From contig CAZSQZ010000003.1 in assembly GCA_964609215.1 (NCBI GenBank), positions 186,001-250,000 on the forward strand: DNA of 64,000 bases. Reading direction: 5' to 3'. The translations under genes were made by a program, and so were the position numbers. Positions 35,154 to 45,113 of this stretch are shown here, piece after piece (position 1 is the stretch's first letter; each line of letters opens with the position of its first letter). Below the pieces are notes generated by a model, which saw only the letters and a program-made list of their open reading frames with translations, did not search any database and had not been told where the DNA came from. The DNA comes from JABDKJ01 sp964609215 (GTDB lineage Bacteria > Bacteroidota > Bacteroidia > Flavobacteriales_D > JABDKJ01).

Positions 35154-37622
35154 TTGTATTCTGGAGATGACATAGGGAAGTTTAACGACAACTTTGAACG
35201 CTATAAGGAGCGTATTACCAATTTCAGTAATAATTTTGAATTTGGACTCTTCTTCTATATTCTAAGGAGAACTATACCTATCATTATTTTACTTATGATG
35301 CTATCTGGAGTATCCGCGTATCTGTATTTAAAATATACAGAATCCATTTACGAATCCAGTACGGTAATTCAATTGGAAAGAAGTGACCAGGCTAATAAAA
35401 TTCTTAATGTTGAGAATTATATTGATGACGACAAATTATCTTCTGAGTTAGAATTATTAAAATCTAACTTACTTATTCAAAAAACTGCGGAAGCACTTTC
35501 CTTGGAAGTCCGATATTTTCAAAAAGGGGAAATATTAACCAATGAACATTACATACAATCATCCTATTTTATAGATATCGATACCATTTACGACCCAACC
35601 TGTTTCGGAAAGGCCTTTTATTTAAATTTTGATGCTCAAAACAAGTTTCATCTGAGCTTAGGAGAAAATATAGTTGCGAATAATTTATCTATTAATGGAG
35701 TCAATAAAACCGATTATTTCGATTTTTCAATTCGAATCAACTCGGATTCTTTCAATTGGGAAGATTTCAATAGTAATCAGTTTTATTTTAAGCTTTCCAA
35801 TGATAATGCCGCTTTAGCAAAATGGCTAAGGTCAAAAACAACTATCTCTCCCATAAATAGAGTAGCAAAGACCATAAGAATCTCTCATACTAGTCCTAAT
35901 AAATATTTGGCAAGAGATTTCGTTAAAACTCATGCCGATCAATATCTTAAATATTCAGAGTACAGAAAAAAGGAATCTTCTGAAAATGTCATTCAGTTTA
36001 TTGATAGTCAGCTAGATACGGTTCAAGCAAATCTAAAAAACACAGAGCTACTGTTAAACTCTTTTAAAAGAGATAATAAGATCGCTGACCTTTCTAACAT
36101 TTCTGCACTTTACCTTTCAAGATATACGGAATATGAGGAAGCCGTAATTGATATAGAATTAAAAGAAAATATTCTTCAAGAAGTAAAGAAAGTAACCGAA
36201 ATTTCCAATGATGAATTTGACATCTATAATTTGGTTTCTATTCTTGCTGGTTCGGAATTTGAACAGTCTACTTCACATCTTCTTAATGCTTTAAGAGAAA
36301 ATCTAATCAAGAAGGAAGAGCTTTTTTATCAGGTAACGGATCAAAATGAAGCCTTAAAATCTTTGGAGTATCAGATTGAAATTCAAAGAAAATTAATTTT
36401 GGAGAGTGTAGGTTCTATTCTTGAAAAATTAAAAATCGAGAAGTCTTTTCTTCAGGAGAAAATTGAACAATTAGGGTCTGATTTCAGAGATCTCCCAACA
36501 AAAGAACTGACCTATGCTAGATATCAAAGACTATTTGAAATAAATGAAAAATATTTCATTCTTCTCCTCGAAAAGAAAATAGAGTACAACATTTCAGAAG
36601 CAGGAGTTGTTTCAGACAATAAAATTCTCGAACCGGCATATCTTCCGGTAGTTGCAATTAGCCCAAAATCGAATATTATTTATAGTTCTTTTTTGGCCTT
36701 TGGTTTATTGCTTTCCATAGCAATTGTTTTCTTAAGATACCTCCTTCATAATAACATAACCTCATTAAATGAGATTGCTAAGCTATCCAATGCTTCCATA
36801 GGTGTTTTAGGTATCGTTCCTAAGTATAAAAAGGATATTCCTGTATCTCAGTTATTGGTGGATAAGAATCCCAAATCATTAATAGCAGAATCCTTTAGAT
36901 CAATTCGAACCAACTTACAGTTTGTCAATAATGAACCGGGGGCAAAAATACTGGCAATCACATCTACAATCTCTGGAGAAGGTAAGACCTTTGTTGCTAT
37001 TAATCTGGCAGGAATTATTGCATTTTCTGGTAAGAAAGTGATTGTAATAGACTTGGATATGAGAAAGCCAAAAATTCACCTTGGCTTTAATGCAGAAAAT
37101 ACGGAGGGCATGAGTACTTTGTTAATTAACAAAGGGGATATTTCATCTGCCATCAAACAAAGTACAATTGAAAATCTCGATTTCATAACTGCTGGCCCTA
37201 TTCCTCCAAACCCATCCGAGTTGATTCTAACTTCTAAAATGGATGATATACTCGGTGAACTTAAAAGAGATTATGATGTAATCATAATTGATAATCCTCC
37301 AGTTGGGCTTGTGACAGATGGCATTTATGCCATTCAAAGAGCGGATTATCCAATTTATATTTTTAGAGCCGATTATTCAAGAAAGAATTTTGTTCAAAAC
37401 GTGGATAGACTAATCAATGAGAATAAAATTCACAAGCTTTCTGTTATTCTAAATGGCTTGGACGTTGAAAGAAACAGATATGGTTATTATTATGGCTACG
37501 GTTATGGATATGGCTACGGTTATGGTAAAGGATATGGTTCTTCAGGTTATGGTTATTATGAGGAGAGAGATAAAGAAGCAAAGCCAAATATGTTTCAAAG
37601 AATCTTGAGTTTCTTTAGATGA
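35154..37622 (+). CDS. wzc: Wzc-like chain-length regulator and tyrosine kinase
   Basis: An 822-residue fusion of a Wzz chain-length domain and a BY-kinase. Transmembrane helices lie near residues 40-60 and 505-525, with a long periplasmic coiled coil between. The cytoplasmic kinase has Walker A TSTISGEGKTF, A' VIVIDLDMRKP and B DVIIIDNPP. Near the end (about residues 775-802) there is a striking tail with 13 Tyr in 28 residues, alternating Tyr and Gly, then a short acidic-basic end. Such tails are autophosphorylated in BY-kinases. No ATG fits; the TTG at 35154, one base after wza stops, is the likely start. Confidence 0.88.
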   Translation: MYSGDDIGKFNDNFERYKERITNFSNNFEFGLFFYILRRTIPIIILLMMLSGVSAYLYLKYTESIYESSTVIQLERSDQANKILNVENYIDDDKLSSELELLKSNLLIQKTAEALSLEVRYFQKGEILTNEHYIQSSYFIDIDTIYDPTCFGKAFYLNFDAQNKFHLSLGENIVANNLSINGVNKTDYFDFSIRINSDSFNWEDFNSNQFYFKLSNDNAALAKWLRSKTTISPINRVAKTIRISHTSPNKYLARDFVKTHADQYLKYSEYRKKESSENVIQFIDSQLDTVQANLKNTELLLNSFKRDNKIADLSNISALYLSRYTEYEEAVIDIELKENILQEVKKVTEISNDEFDIYNLVSILAGSEFEQSTSHLLNALRENLIKKEELFYQVTDQNEALKSLEYQIEIQRKLILESVGSILEKLKIEKSFLQEKIEQLGSDFRDLPTKELTYARYQRLFEINEKYFILLLEKKIEYNISEAGVVSDNKILEPAYLPVVAISPKSNIIYSSFLAFGLLLSIAIVFLRYLLHNNITSLNEIAKLSNASIGVLGIVPKYKKDIPVSQLLVDKNPKSLIAESFRSIRTNLQFVNNEPGAKILAITSTISGEGKTFVAINLAGIIAFSGKKVIVIDLDMRKPKIHLGFNAENTEGMSTLLINKGDISSAIKQSTIENLDFITAGPIPPNPSELILTSKMDDILGELKRDYDVIIIDNPPVGLVTDGIYAIQRADYPIYIFRADYSRKNFVQNVDRLINENKIHKLSVILNGLDVERNRYGYYYGYGYGYGYGYGKGYGSSGYGYYEERDKEAKPNMFQRILSFFR

Positions 37623-38161
37623 CAGCAACTAAAACTCTTTTTGAAGGTCTTATTGAATTTCAATTAGACAAATTTGAAGATGAACGAGGTTTGTTCTATG
37701 AATCATTCAAACTGCAGCATTATGAAGAGTATATTGGTAAATGTAAATTTGTTCAGGATAATTGTTCGGTAAGCGGATTAAATGTTCTTCGCGGTCTACA
37801 TTTTCAAATGCCCCCTTTCGCTCAGGCAAAACTAGTTCATGTAGTAAAAGGGTCTGTAATAGATGTCGTTGTTGACTTAAGAAAGGAAAGCAAGACATTT
37901 GGACAACATCTGAAATTTTTACTTAGCGAAAAAAATGCTAAGCAATTGTTTATTCCTAGAGGCTTTGCTCATGGTTTTTGTTCTTTAGAAGAACAAACTA
38001 TATTTTCTTATAAATGTGACAATGTATATCATTCAGGGTCTGAAAGAACACTTGTCTATAATGATAAGAGTTTGGGGATAGAATGGCCTGATAATGATTG
38101 GTTGATTTCGAAAAAAGATCTTGAGGGACTTTCCTTTTCAAACTTTGATTCCCCGTTTTAA
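37619..38161 (+). CDS. rfbC: dTDP-4-dehydrorhamnose 3,5-epimerase
   Basis: A 180-residue cupin epimerase of normal length. DERGLFYESF, QDNCSVSGLNVLRGLHFQ (catalytic His), KLVHVVKGSVIDVVVDLR and FIPRGFAHGFC are the RmlC signatures. It makes dTDP-4-keto-L-rhamnose, a precursor of L-rhamnose in surface polysaccharide. Its ATG overlaps the stop of the Wzc-like gene (ATGA). The partner genes rmlA, rmlB and rmlD are not in this window. Confidence 0.92.
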   Translation: MTATKTLFEGLIEFQLDKFEDERGLFYESFKLQHYEEYIGKCKFVQDNCSVSGLNVLRGLHFQMPPFAQAKLVHVVKGSVIDVVVDLRKESKTFGQHLKFLLSEKNAKQLFIPRGFAHGFCSLEEQTIFSYKCDNVYHSGSERTLVYNDKSLGIEWPDNDWLISKKDLEGLSFSNFDSPF

Positions 38162-38174
38162 AAATATATTTTTG
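38144..38174 (+). promoter_or_regulatory. Consensus promoter inside the end of rfbC for the WecA-like gene
   Basis: TTTG (38144-38147), 19-bp spacer, TATTTTTG (38167-38174), both exact. The -33 box sits inside the rfbC coding end. The GTG start at 38189 is 15 bases past the -7 box. Confidence 0.65.
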
Positions 38175-38188
38175 CACGCCTTAAACGA

Positions 38189-39277
38189 GTGGAAGAAAAA
38201 TACCAAATATTCATTACCTACGCTTCATTCTTTATTGGCATTACTGCGTTTTCTTTACTGCTGAATTCCATATTTCTGAATTTTGCAAAAACACTTGGTA
38301 TTAGAGATAAGAAAGAAACCGTTATTCGCTGGAGCAATGAGGTAAAACCTGCTTTAGGAGGTATTTCATTTTTTATATGTTTTCTTATTGCGTCTGCTAT
38401 CTTTTCAATATTTTTTGGAAGTAGTTCTACAGAAATTGATAGCAGCTCATTGGGAATAATTTTTGCGACAGCAATGGCCTTTTTAATGGGTATGGCGGAT
38501 GATGCATACAATACAAGACCGTTTTTAAAGTTCTCGGTACAACTTCTTTGCGGTTTGGTATTAGTTACAACTGGAACGAGTATTGAATTATTCTCAATAA
38601 ACTGGTTAAATGATGTTTTCACTCTTATTTGGGTTGTAGGTATAATGAACTCTATAAATATGTTGGATAATATGGATGGAATAACATCTGTAGTTTCAAT
38701 TTTCATTTTACTTCTCGCTTTAATATACATGGCATTGCATGGAGAACAATCCAGTCTTGAGTTTATGATTATTATTGGAGTCATTGGTTCATTAATTGGC
38801 TTTCTTTTTTACAATTGGCATCCCTCCAAGATGTATATGGGAGATACGGGAAGTCAATTTTTAGGTATTCTTCTTGCTGCAATTGGAATAAAGTATTGCT
38901 GGAATGCTACTTCAATAGATGGAGATATAAATACCTCAAGACAGCTTGTAACCGTTTTGCTTGTATTTCTTCTCCCCATTGTGGATACAACCATTGTAGT
39001 AATTAATAGACTAACAAGAGGTCAATCTCCTTTTGTTGGAGGTAAAGATCACACTACCCATAACCTTTCCTATTTAGGTTTATCAGATAGTCAGGTTGCT
39101 TTTGTTTTTACCGGAATAGCAATTATTTCCGGCTTATTAGTTTACTATATATTTCGGTTTGTAAAAGAATGGTCACACATGCATACAATTGGATTTTTTG
39201 CTTATTTTCTCGTTTTGTTTTTAACGATGTTTTTCATCACAAAACACAACAAAAAATCCAATAAAGAAGCAGCATAG
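38189..39277 (+). CDS. wecA: WecA/TagO-like undecaprenyl-phosphate sugar-1-phosphate transferase
   Basis: A 362-residue polytopic membrane enzyme of the MraY/WecA superfamily. Catalytic Asp clusters are visible as MGMADDAYNTRPFLKF and NMLDNMDGITSV, and YMGDTGSQFLG and GGKDHTTHNLSYLG complete the family pattern. It transfers GlcNAc-1-P or a similar sugar phosphate to undecaprenyl phosphate, starting glycan assembly. The start is GTG at 38189; the promoter at 38144-38174 and the absence of an earlier ATG support it. The lytic transglycosylase gene begins 4 bp downstream. Confidence 0.9.
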   Translation: MEEKYQIFITYASFFIGITAFSLLLNSIFLNFAKTLGIRDKKETVIRWSNEVKPALGGISFFICFLIASAIFSIFFGSSSTEIDSSSLGIIFATAMAFLMGMADDAYNTRPFLKFSVQLLCGLVLVTTGTSIELFSINWLNDVFTLIWVVGIMNSINMLDNMDGITSVVSIFILLLALIYMALHGEQSSLEFMIIIGVIGSLIGFLFYNWHPSKMYMGDTGSQFLGILLAAIGIKYCWNATSIDGDINTSRQLVTVLLVFLLPIVDTTIVVINRLTRGQSPFVGGKDHTTHNLSYLGLSDSQVAFVFTGIAIISGLLVYYIFRFVKEWSHMHTIGFFAYFLVLFLTMFFITKHNKKSNKEAA

Positions 39278-39280
39278 AGC

Positions 39281-40240
39281 ATGAAAAAATATTTTATTCC
39301 CATTTTAGTTGTTATCGGAATTTTCGTTTGGCTTATCTCTGTTTCAGGAACACAAGAAGAAGCAGAAAACGATCATCATTATCAAAGTCATATTTCCAAC
39401 AATTACAAAGTGTTTGCTCTTTCTACTCCAGAGGATTTAAGCTTTGCCGGAGAAAAGGTGCCTGTAGACTTAGTAGATATCAAAGAAAGAGTAGATAGAG
39501 ATTTGATGGTAAATACCTACTGGCAATCGCAAACCTTATTACTGCACAAAAGGGCTAATAGATGGTTTCCCACCATTGAACCTATTCTTAAAAAGAATGG
39601 TGTTCCAGATGATTTTAAATATTTATGTGTTGCTGAAAGTGCGCTTGAAAATGCTGTCTCTCCTGCAAAAGCAGTTGGATTTTGGCAATTTCTAAAAGAT
39701 ACTGGAAGATCTTACGGACTTGAAATAAACGATGAGGTTGATGAGCGTTATAATCTTGAGAAATCTACTGAGGCTGCTTGTAAATATTTAAATCAAGCAT
39801 ATAAAAAGTACGGTTCTTGGTCTTTGGCCGCTGCCTCATACAACATGGGCATGAACGGTCTTGACAAACAATTATCCATTCAAAAAGTAAATTCTTATTA
39901 CGACCTTTTGCTGGGTGAGGAAACCAAGCGTTATGTTTTTAGAATTTTAGCGATGAAAGAGGTTCTTACTCATTCAAATAAATATGGCTTTCATTTCAGA
40001 CCTAAAGATCTTTATGAACCTTATAAGACCAAAACAATAAACATTGATTACCCAGTTAAAGATTGGGCAGATTTTGCGAATGAAAGAGGAATAAACTATA
40101 AAATATTGAAGCTACTTAACCCATGGCTTAGAAAGCCTTATTTGAACAATAAAAGTAAAAAACTATATACCATAAAATTACCTCTGGATAATTCAACTCA
40201 ATTGAAACCTCATATTACTCCTTCTCAAACGAATGACTAA
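39281..40240 (+). CDS. Lytic transglycosylase (SLT/MltD-like)
   Basis: A 319-residue protein with an N-terminal signal or anchor helix (FIPILVVIGIFVWLISVSG). The SLT domain holds the catalytic Glu in CVAESALENAVSPAKAVGFWQF (near residue 118) and the YNMGMNGLD segment. The C-terminus (NKSKKLYTIKLP) looks like the remnant of a LysM module. It cleaves glycan strands by non-hydrolytic transglycosylation. It lies between the WecA-like gene and uvrA and overlaps uvrA by 8 bp. Confidence 0.9.
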   Translation: MKKYFIPILVVIGIFVWLISVSGTQEEAENDHHYQSHISNNYKVFALSTPEDLSFAGEKVPVDLVDIKERVDRDLMVNTYWQSQTLLLHKRANRWFPTIEPILKKNGVPDDFKYLCVAESALENAVSPAKAVGFWQFLKDTGRSYGLEINDEVDERYNLEKSTEAACKYLNQAYKKYGSWSLAAASYNMGMNGLDKQLSIQKVNSYYDLLLGEETKRYVFRILAMKEVLTHSNKYGFHFRPKDLYEPYKTKTINIDYPVKDWADFANERGINYKILKLLNPWLRKPYLNNKSKKLYTIKLPLDNSTQLKPHITPSQTND

Positions 40241-43061
40241 ACATTTACAATCCGATGACTTTATAGAGGTCATTGGTGCCCGTGCTCATAACCTACAAAA
40301 CATAGATGTTTCTATACCTAGAAACAAACTTGTTGTTATAACCGGCTTAAGTGGAAGTGGTAAATCCAGTTTGGCATTCGACACTATTTATGCTGAAGGA
40401 CAAAGAAGATATATTGAAACTTTTTCTGCTTATGCAAGGCAGTTTTTAGGTGGATTGGAAAGACCAGATGTAGATAAAATTACGGGGCTAAGTCCTGTAA
40501 TTTCTATTGAGCAAAAGACCATTTCAAAAAACCCAAGATCTACAGTGGGAACGATTACCGAAATCTATGACTTCATTCGTCTCCTATATGCAAGAATCGC
40601 AGACTCCTACTCATATAACACAGGAGAAAAAATGATTCGATTCTCTAAAGAAGAGATCATTGAACTAATTGGTAAAGAATATCAAGGCAAAAAAATTGCA
40701 ATCCTCTCTCCTATTGTGAAGGGAAGAAAAGGGCATTACAGAGAGCTCTTTCAACAGATTTTAAGAATGGGTTTCTTACGAGCAAGAGTAGATGGAGAAA
40801 TAAAGGACTTAAGTGAAAAGATTGAACTTAACAGATACAAGATTCACGATATTGAAATTGTAATTGACCGGTTAAAATTAGAAACGCTTTTTGACAACAG
40901 GTTAAACGACACTGTGAAGGTAGCACTCAAGCATGGTAAGGGAATGCTGATGGTGTTGGATGTTGAAAGTGGAGAAACACGTTATTTTTCTCAGCATCTC
41001 ATGTGTCCAACTACTGGAATATCTTATCCTGAACCAGAACCCAATTTATTCTCTTTTAACTCTCCTTATGGCTATTGTAAAAATTGCAATGGCCTTGGAG
41101 AAGTTTCTCAGGCCGATAAGAAAAAAATCATCCCTAATACTAGTAAATCTATTTATGGTGGGGGTATTATTCCATTAGGAAGCCATAAAGAAAACTGGAT
41201 TTTTAAGCAGATAAAAGCGATTTTAAAGAAATCTGGATTAACCATTAAGTCCCCAATAAAAGACATTCCTGAAGATATCTTGAATAAGATTTTATATGGC
41301 ACTGATGAGCATTTGAAGATTGAAACCGCTACAGGAATTAATCAGTATTCCGTTAATTACGAAGGTGTTGTCAACTTTATAGTAAGACAAGCGCAAGAAT
41401 CCCAAACACAAAGTATTTTAAAGTGGGCCAATAGCTTTATGGATAAAGTGAGCTGTCCTACTTGTAAAGGAAGCAGGTTAAAGGAAGAAGCTCTTTATTT
41501 TAAGATTCACGAAAAGAATATCAGTGAATTGGCTAGCATGGATATTTCAGAGTTGGCAGATTGGTTTAAAGAACTTCCAAAACACCTGAATGAAAAACAA
41601 AGCATAATTGCAAGAGAAGCTCTCAAGGAAATCAGTAATAAATTAACCTTTCTATTAGATGTTGGTTTAAATTATCTAACCTTAAACAGAACTGCAAAAA
41701 CACTCTCTGGTGGTGAGGCACAGCGTATTCGTCTAGCCACTCAAATAGGCTCAAAATTGGTTGGAGTGCTCTATATTCTTGACGAACCAAGTATTGGTTT
41801 ACATCAAAGAGATAATGATCGTTTGATTCAATCTTTGAAAAAATTAAGAGATAGTGGAAACTCTGTTATCGTTGTTGAGCATGATAAGGAAATAATGATT
41901 GAAGCGGATCATATTCTCGATATTGGACCGGGAGCTGGTGCTTTAGGAGGAAAAATTGTAGCAGAAGGCAATTTCGAAAGTATTTCTTCCAATAGCTCAG
42001 TAACTGCTGATTATTTAAGTGGTAAACAAGAAATTGCTATTCCTAAAAAAAGAAGAAAGGGTAATGGTTTAAAGCTTAAGCTAACTGGTGCAGAAGGCCA
42101 TAACCTTAAAAATGTAGATGTTGAATTTCCTCTTGGAAAATTTATCTGCGTAACTGGAGTTTCTGGAAGCGGTAAATCTTCTCTTGTCAATCAAACGCTT
42201 TACCCTTTGCTTAATAACCATTATTATCATGCGGATAGGCCTTCTTTGAAGCACAAGAAATTAAAAGGCTTAGAAAATCTTGATAAAGTAATCGAAATCA
42301 ACCAATCTCCTATTGGAAGAACCCCTCGCTCCAACCCTGCTACTTATACCAAGGTTTTCTCGGACATAAGAAGTCTTTTTGCCTTGCTTCCAGAAGCCAA
42401 AATTAGAGGTTATAAAGCAGGTAGATTCTCTTTTAATACCACAGGTGGACGATGTGAGACATGCAAGGGCGGTGGTTTGAGAACGATTGAAATGAATTTT
42501 TTGCCAGATGTTTATGTGCAATGTGAAAGCTGCGGTGGAAAGCGATACAATAGAGAAACATTGGAAGTCAGGTACAAAGGAAAATCCATTTCAGATGTAT
42601 TGGAAATGGACATCAACGAAGCTGCTGACTTCTTTGAAGATCACCCTAAGATATCTCGTATTCTTGGCACCCTCAAAGACGTTGGACTGGGATACCTTTC
42701 GTTAGGGCAACAAAGCACTACCCTTTCCGGAGGTGAGGCACAAAGGGTTAAACTGGCAAGTGAGCTTTCAAAGATTGGAACTGGAAATACTTTTTACATT
42801 TTAGATGAACCCACAACGGGGCTGCATTTTGAAGATATAAAACAACTCATTTTGGTTCTGGATCGCTTGGTTGACAATGGAAATACAGTTTGCGTTATAG
42901 AACATAATCTGGATATGGTTAAAGTTGCAGATCACATTATTGATCTTGGCCCTGAAGGTGGAAACGGAGGTGGAACAATTGTTTTTACTGGCACACCGGA
43001 ACAAATGGCAAAATCTGATTTGGGAAATACTGCCAGATTTTTGGCTAAAGAACTTAACTAG
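40233..43061 (+). CDS. uvrA: Excinuclease ABC subunit A
   Basis: UvrA of full length (942 residues) with two ABC modules. Walker A GLSGSGKSSLAF and GVSGSGKSSLVN; ABC signatures LSGGEAQRIRLA and LSGGEAQRVKLA; Walker B LYILDEPSIGLH and FYILDEPTTGLH. Zinc modules are CKNCNG (first) and CETCKGGG with CESCGG (second). It finds lesions and hands them to UvrB. It overlaps the upstream transglycosylase by 8 bp and, tail-to-tail, ligA by 8 bp. Confidence 0.98.
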   Translation: MTKHLQSDDFIEVIGARAHNLQNIDVSIPRNKLVVITGLSGSGKSSLAFDTIYAEGQRRYIETFSAYARQFLGGLERPDVDKITGLSPVISIEQKTISKNPRSTVGTITEIYDFIRLLYARIADSYSYNTGEKMIRFSKEEIIELIGKEYQGKKIAILSPIVKGRKGHYRELFQQILRMGFLRARVDGEIKDLSEKIELNRYKIHDIEIVIDRLKLETLFDNRLNDTVKVALKHGKGMLMVLDVESGETRYFSQHLMCPTTGISYPEPEPNLFSFNSPYGYCKNCNGLGEVSQADKKKIIPNTSKSIYGGGIIPLGSHKENWIFKQIKAILKKSGLTIKSPIKDIPEDILNKILYGTDEHLKIETATGINQYSVNYEGVVNFIVRQAQESQTQSILKWANSFMDKVSCPTCKGSRLKEEALYFKIHEKNISELASMDISELADWFKELPKHLNEKQSIIAREALKEISNKLTFLLDVGLNYLTLNRTAKTLSGGEAQRIRLATQIGSKLVGVLYILDEPSIGLHQRDNDRLIQSLKKLRDSGNSVIVVEHDKEIMIEADHILDIGPGAGALGGKIVAEGNFESISSNSSVTADYLSGKQEIAIPKKRRKGNGLKLKLTGAEGHNLKNVDVEFPLGKFICVTGVSGSGKSSLVNQTLYPLLNNHYYHADRPSLKHKKLKGLENLDKVIEINQSPIGRTPRSNPATYTKVFSDIRSLFALLPEAKIRGYKAGRFSFNTTGGRCETCKGGGLRTIEMNFLPDVYVQCESCGGKRYNRETLEVRYKGKSISDVLEMDINEAADFFEDHPKISRILGTLKDVGLGYLSLGQQSTTLSGGEAQRVKLASELSKIGTGNTFYILDEPTTGLHFEDIKQLILVLDRLVDNGNTVCVIEHNLDMVKVADHIIDLGPEGGNGGGTIVFTGTPEQMAKSDLGNTARFLAKELN

Positions 43062-45069
43062 TCATTTTTATTAATTCCTCTTCTGAAATTATATTAACTC
43101 CCAACTTTTCCGCTTTTGCTTTCTTACTAGGCCCCATATTTTCTCCGGCAACCAGGTAATTTGTCTTTCCAGATATCGAGCCAGAAACTTTTCCTCCATT
43201 CTTTTCAATCTCTGCTTTAATCTCATCTCTGCTAAACTGAGTAAATACACCTGATACCACAAAAGTATTTCCTGCTAACTTATCGCTCATGTCGGCCAAT
43301 TGGCTTTCTGCCAATTCAAAATTTAACCCGCTCCGTCTAAGCCTTTCTAGTGTATTGCGATTCTCTTCTTTGGTGAAAAACTCAATCAAGCTCTCTGCAA
43401 TTCTATCACCAATCTCATCCACACTTATAAGGTCTTCAAAGCTTGCATTTAACAAGTTATCTACATTTTTAAAATGTCTTGCCAATTTCTTTGCTACAGT
43501 TTCTCCAACGTAACGAATTCCCATAGAAAACAGGACTCTTTCAAAAGGAACTTCCTTACTTGCCGAAAGACCATTTAATAAATTGCTTACGGTTTTTTCA
43601 GCCATTCTTTCCAAAGGCAAAAGATCTTCCTCCTTCAAAGAATATAAATCTGCATAATCCTTTATCAAACCCTCATTTACCAATTGCTCAATGGTCTCTG
43701 AACCCATGCCGTCTATGTTCATAGCCTTTCGACCTATAAAGTGTTCTATACGGCCTTTAATCTGAGGAGGGCAGCCAGAATCATTTGGGCAGAAATGCTG
43801 AGCCTCTCCTTCCCTTCTTACCAATTCTGTATTACACTGAGGACAGTTTTTTGCATATTGGTGCACAGAAGAATTTGATGGACGCTTAGAAAGTTCTACA
43901 GAAGTGATTTTAGGAATAATCTCTCCTCCTTTTTCTACATAAACGGTATCTCCTTTTCTTACATCCAGTTTTTCAATTTGATCTGCATTGTGCAATGAAG
44001 CTCGCTTTACCGTTGTTCCTCCTAAAAGAATGGGTTCTAAATTCGCCACAGGAGTAATCGCTCCTGTTCTTCCAACTTGATAAGTAATTTCATTTAGAAC
44101 CGTGCTTACGGATTCAGCCTTAAACTTATACGAAATGGCCCATCTTGGAGATTTTGAAGTATAACCTAATTGCTTCTGATGTTGGTAAGAATTTACCTTT
44201 ATTACGATTCCATCAATATCAAAATCCAAATCTTTTCTTTTCTCATCCCAGTATTCAATGAAAGCCAAAATCTCCTCTATATTCTTGCAACGTTTAATAT
44301 AGTTTTTCTCCACGGGAGGAACACGAATACCCCATTCTCCGGCTTTAATAACACTATCATAATGATTGCTAATGGGCAAGTTTTCTCCATACAAACCATA
44401 TAAATAAGCATCTAATCCTCTCTTTGCAACTACAGATGAGTCCTGAAGTTTTAAAGTTCCAGAAGCGGTATTTCTTGGGTTCATGTAAGGCTCCAGCCCT
44501 TCTTTAATACGATTCTCATTCATCCTATTAAAGTTTGCTCTGGGTAAAACAATTTCTCCTCTAATTTCAAAAAGGGTCGGATAGTCTCCCTTTAGCTCCA
44601 GAGGAATAGTTCTAATAGTTTTGACATTTGCGGTAACATTTTCTCCTTCCTGTCCATTTCCTCTGGTTATACCTTGCTTTAGCTTTCCACTCTCGTAGGT
44701 AATCCCAATTGCCACTCCATCGTACTTCAGTTCGCAGGTATAATCCAATTCTCCATCAACTAATTTTTGAGCGCGCGTTTCAAATTCTTTTATTTCATCA
44801 ATAGAGTATGAATTGTCCAAAGACAACATTGGATAAACATGCTTTACCTTAGGGAAATTTTTGGTTATATCCCCTCCTACTCGTTTAGTCGGAGAATTAT
44901 CATCGGCAAATTCAGGAAAGGCCGTTTCCAACTTTTGAAGTTCTTTCAAAAGCATATCAAAATCATAATCACTTATGCTCGGATTGCTTAATACATAGTA
45001 ATTATGATTATGCTGTCTAAGTTCTTGACTGAGTTCTTTTATTCTTAGTTCAGCTTGGTTTTTATCCAT
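43054..45069 (-). CDS. ligA: NAD-dependent DNA ligase
   Basis: LigA of standard length (671 residues). Adenylation lysine in CELKYDGVAIG (about 119), OB fold with GRTGAITPVA, four-Cys zinc finger (CPQC ... HFCPNDSGCP), helix-hairpin-helix repeats (GMGSETIEQL, GIRYVGETVA) and a C-terminal BRCT domain (TFVVSGVFTQFSRDEI). It seals nicks in replication and repair. The gene is alone in its orientation, between convergent uvrA and a TonB receptor. Confidence 0.97.
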   Translation of the reverse strand: MDKNQAELRIKELSQELRQHNHNYYVLSNPSISDYDFDMLLKELQKLETAFPEFADDNSPTKRVGGDITKNFPKVKHVYPMLSLDNSYSIDEIKEFETRAQKLVDGELDYTCELKYDGVAIGITYESGKLKQGITRGNGQEGENVTANVKTIRTIPLELKGDYPTLFEIRGEIVLPRANFNRMNENRIKEGLEPYMNPRNTASGTLKLQDSSVVAKRGLDAYLYGLYGENLPISNHYDSVIKAGEWGIRVPPVEKNYIKRCKNIEEILAFIEYWDEKRKDLDFDIDGIVIKVNSYQHQKQLGYTSKSPRWAISYKFKAESVSTVLNEITYQVGRTGAITPVANLEPILLGGTTVKRASLHNADQIEKLDVRKGDTVYVEKGGEIIPKITSVELSKRPSNSSVHQYAKNCPQCNTELVRREGEAQHFCPNDSGCPPQIKGRIEHFIGRKAMNIDGMGSETIEQLVNEGLIKDYADLYSLKEEDLLPLERMAEKTVSNLLNGLSASKEVPFERVLFSMGIRYVGETVAKKLARHFKNVDNLLNASFEDLISVDEIGDRIAESLIEFFTKEENRNTLERLRRSGLNFELAESQLADMSDKLAGNTFVVSGVFTQFSRDEIKAEIEKNGGKVSGSISGKTNYLVAGENMGPSKKAKAEKLGVNIISEEELIKMTS

Positions 45070-45113
45070 GTTTCATTAATTGAGAACAAGGTAAAAAGCT
45101 ATGTCGAAAAAAA

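Noticed and set aside
37468..37563. The Tyr-Gly tract as an assembly or slippage artefact
   Set aside because: Codon usage varies within the tract and the frame continues cleanly to a normal C-terminus.
38218..38784. 188-codon minus-strand ORF
   Set aside because: It is the longest antisense frame but overlaps the WecA-like gene fully, whose motifs are unmistakable.
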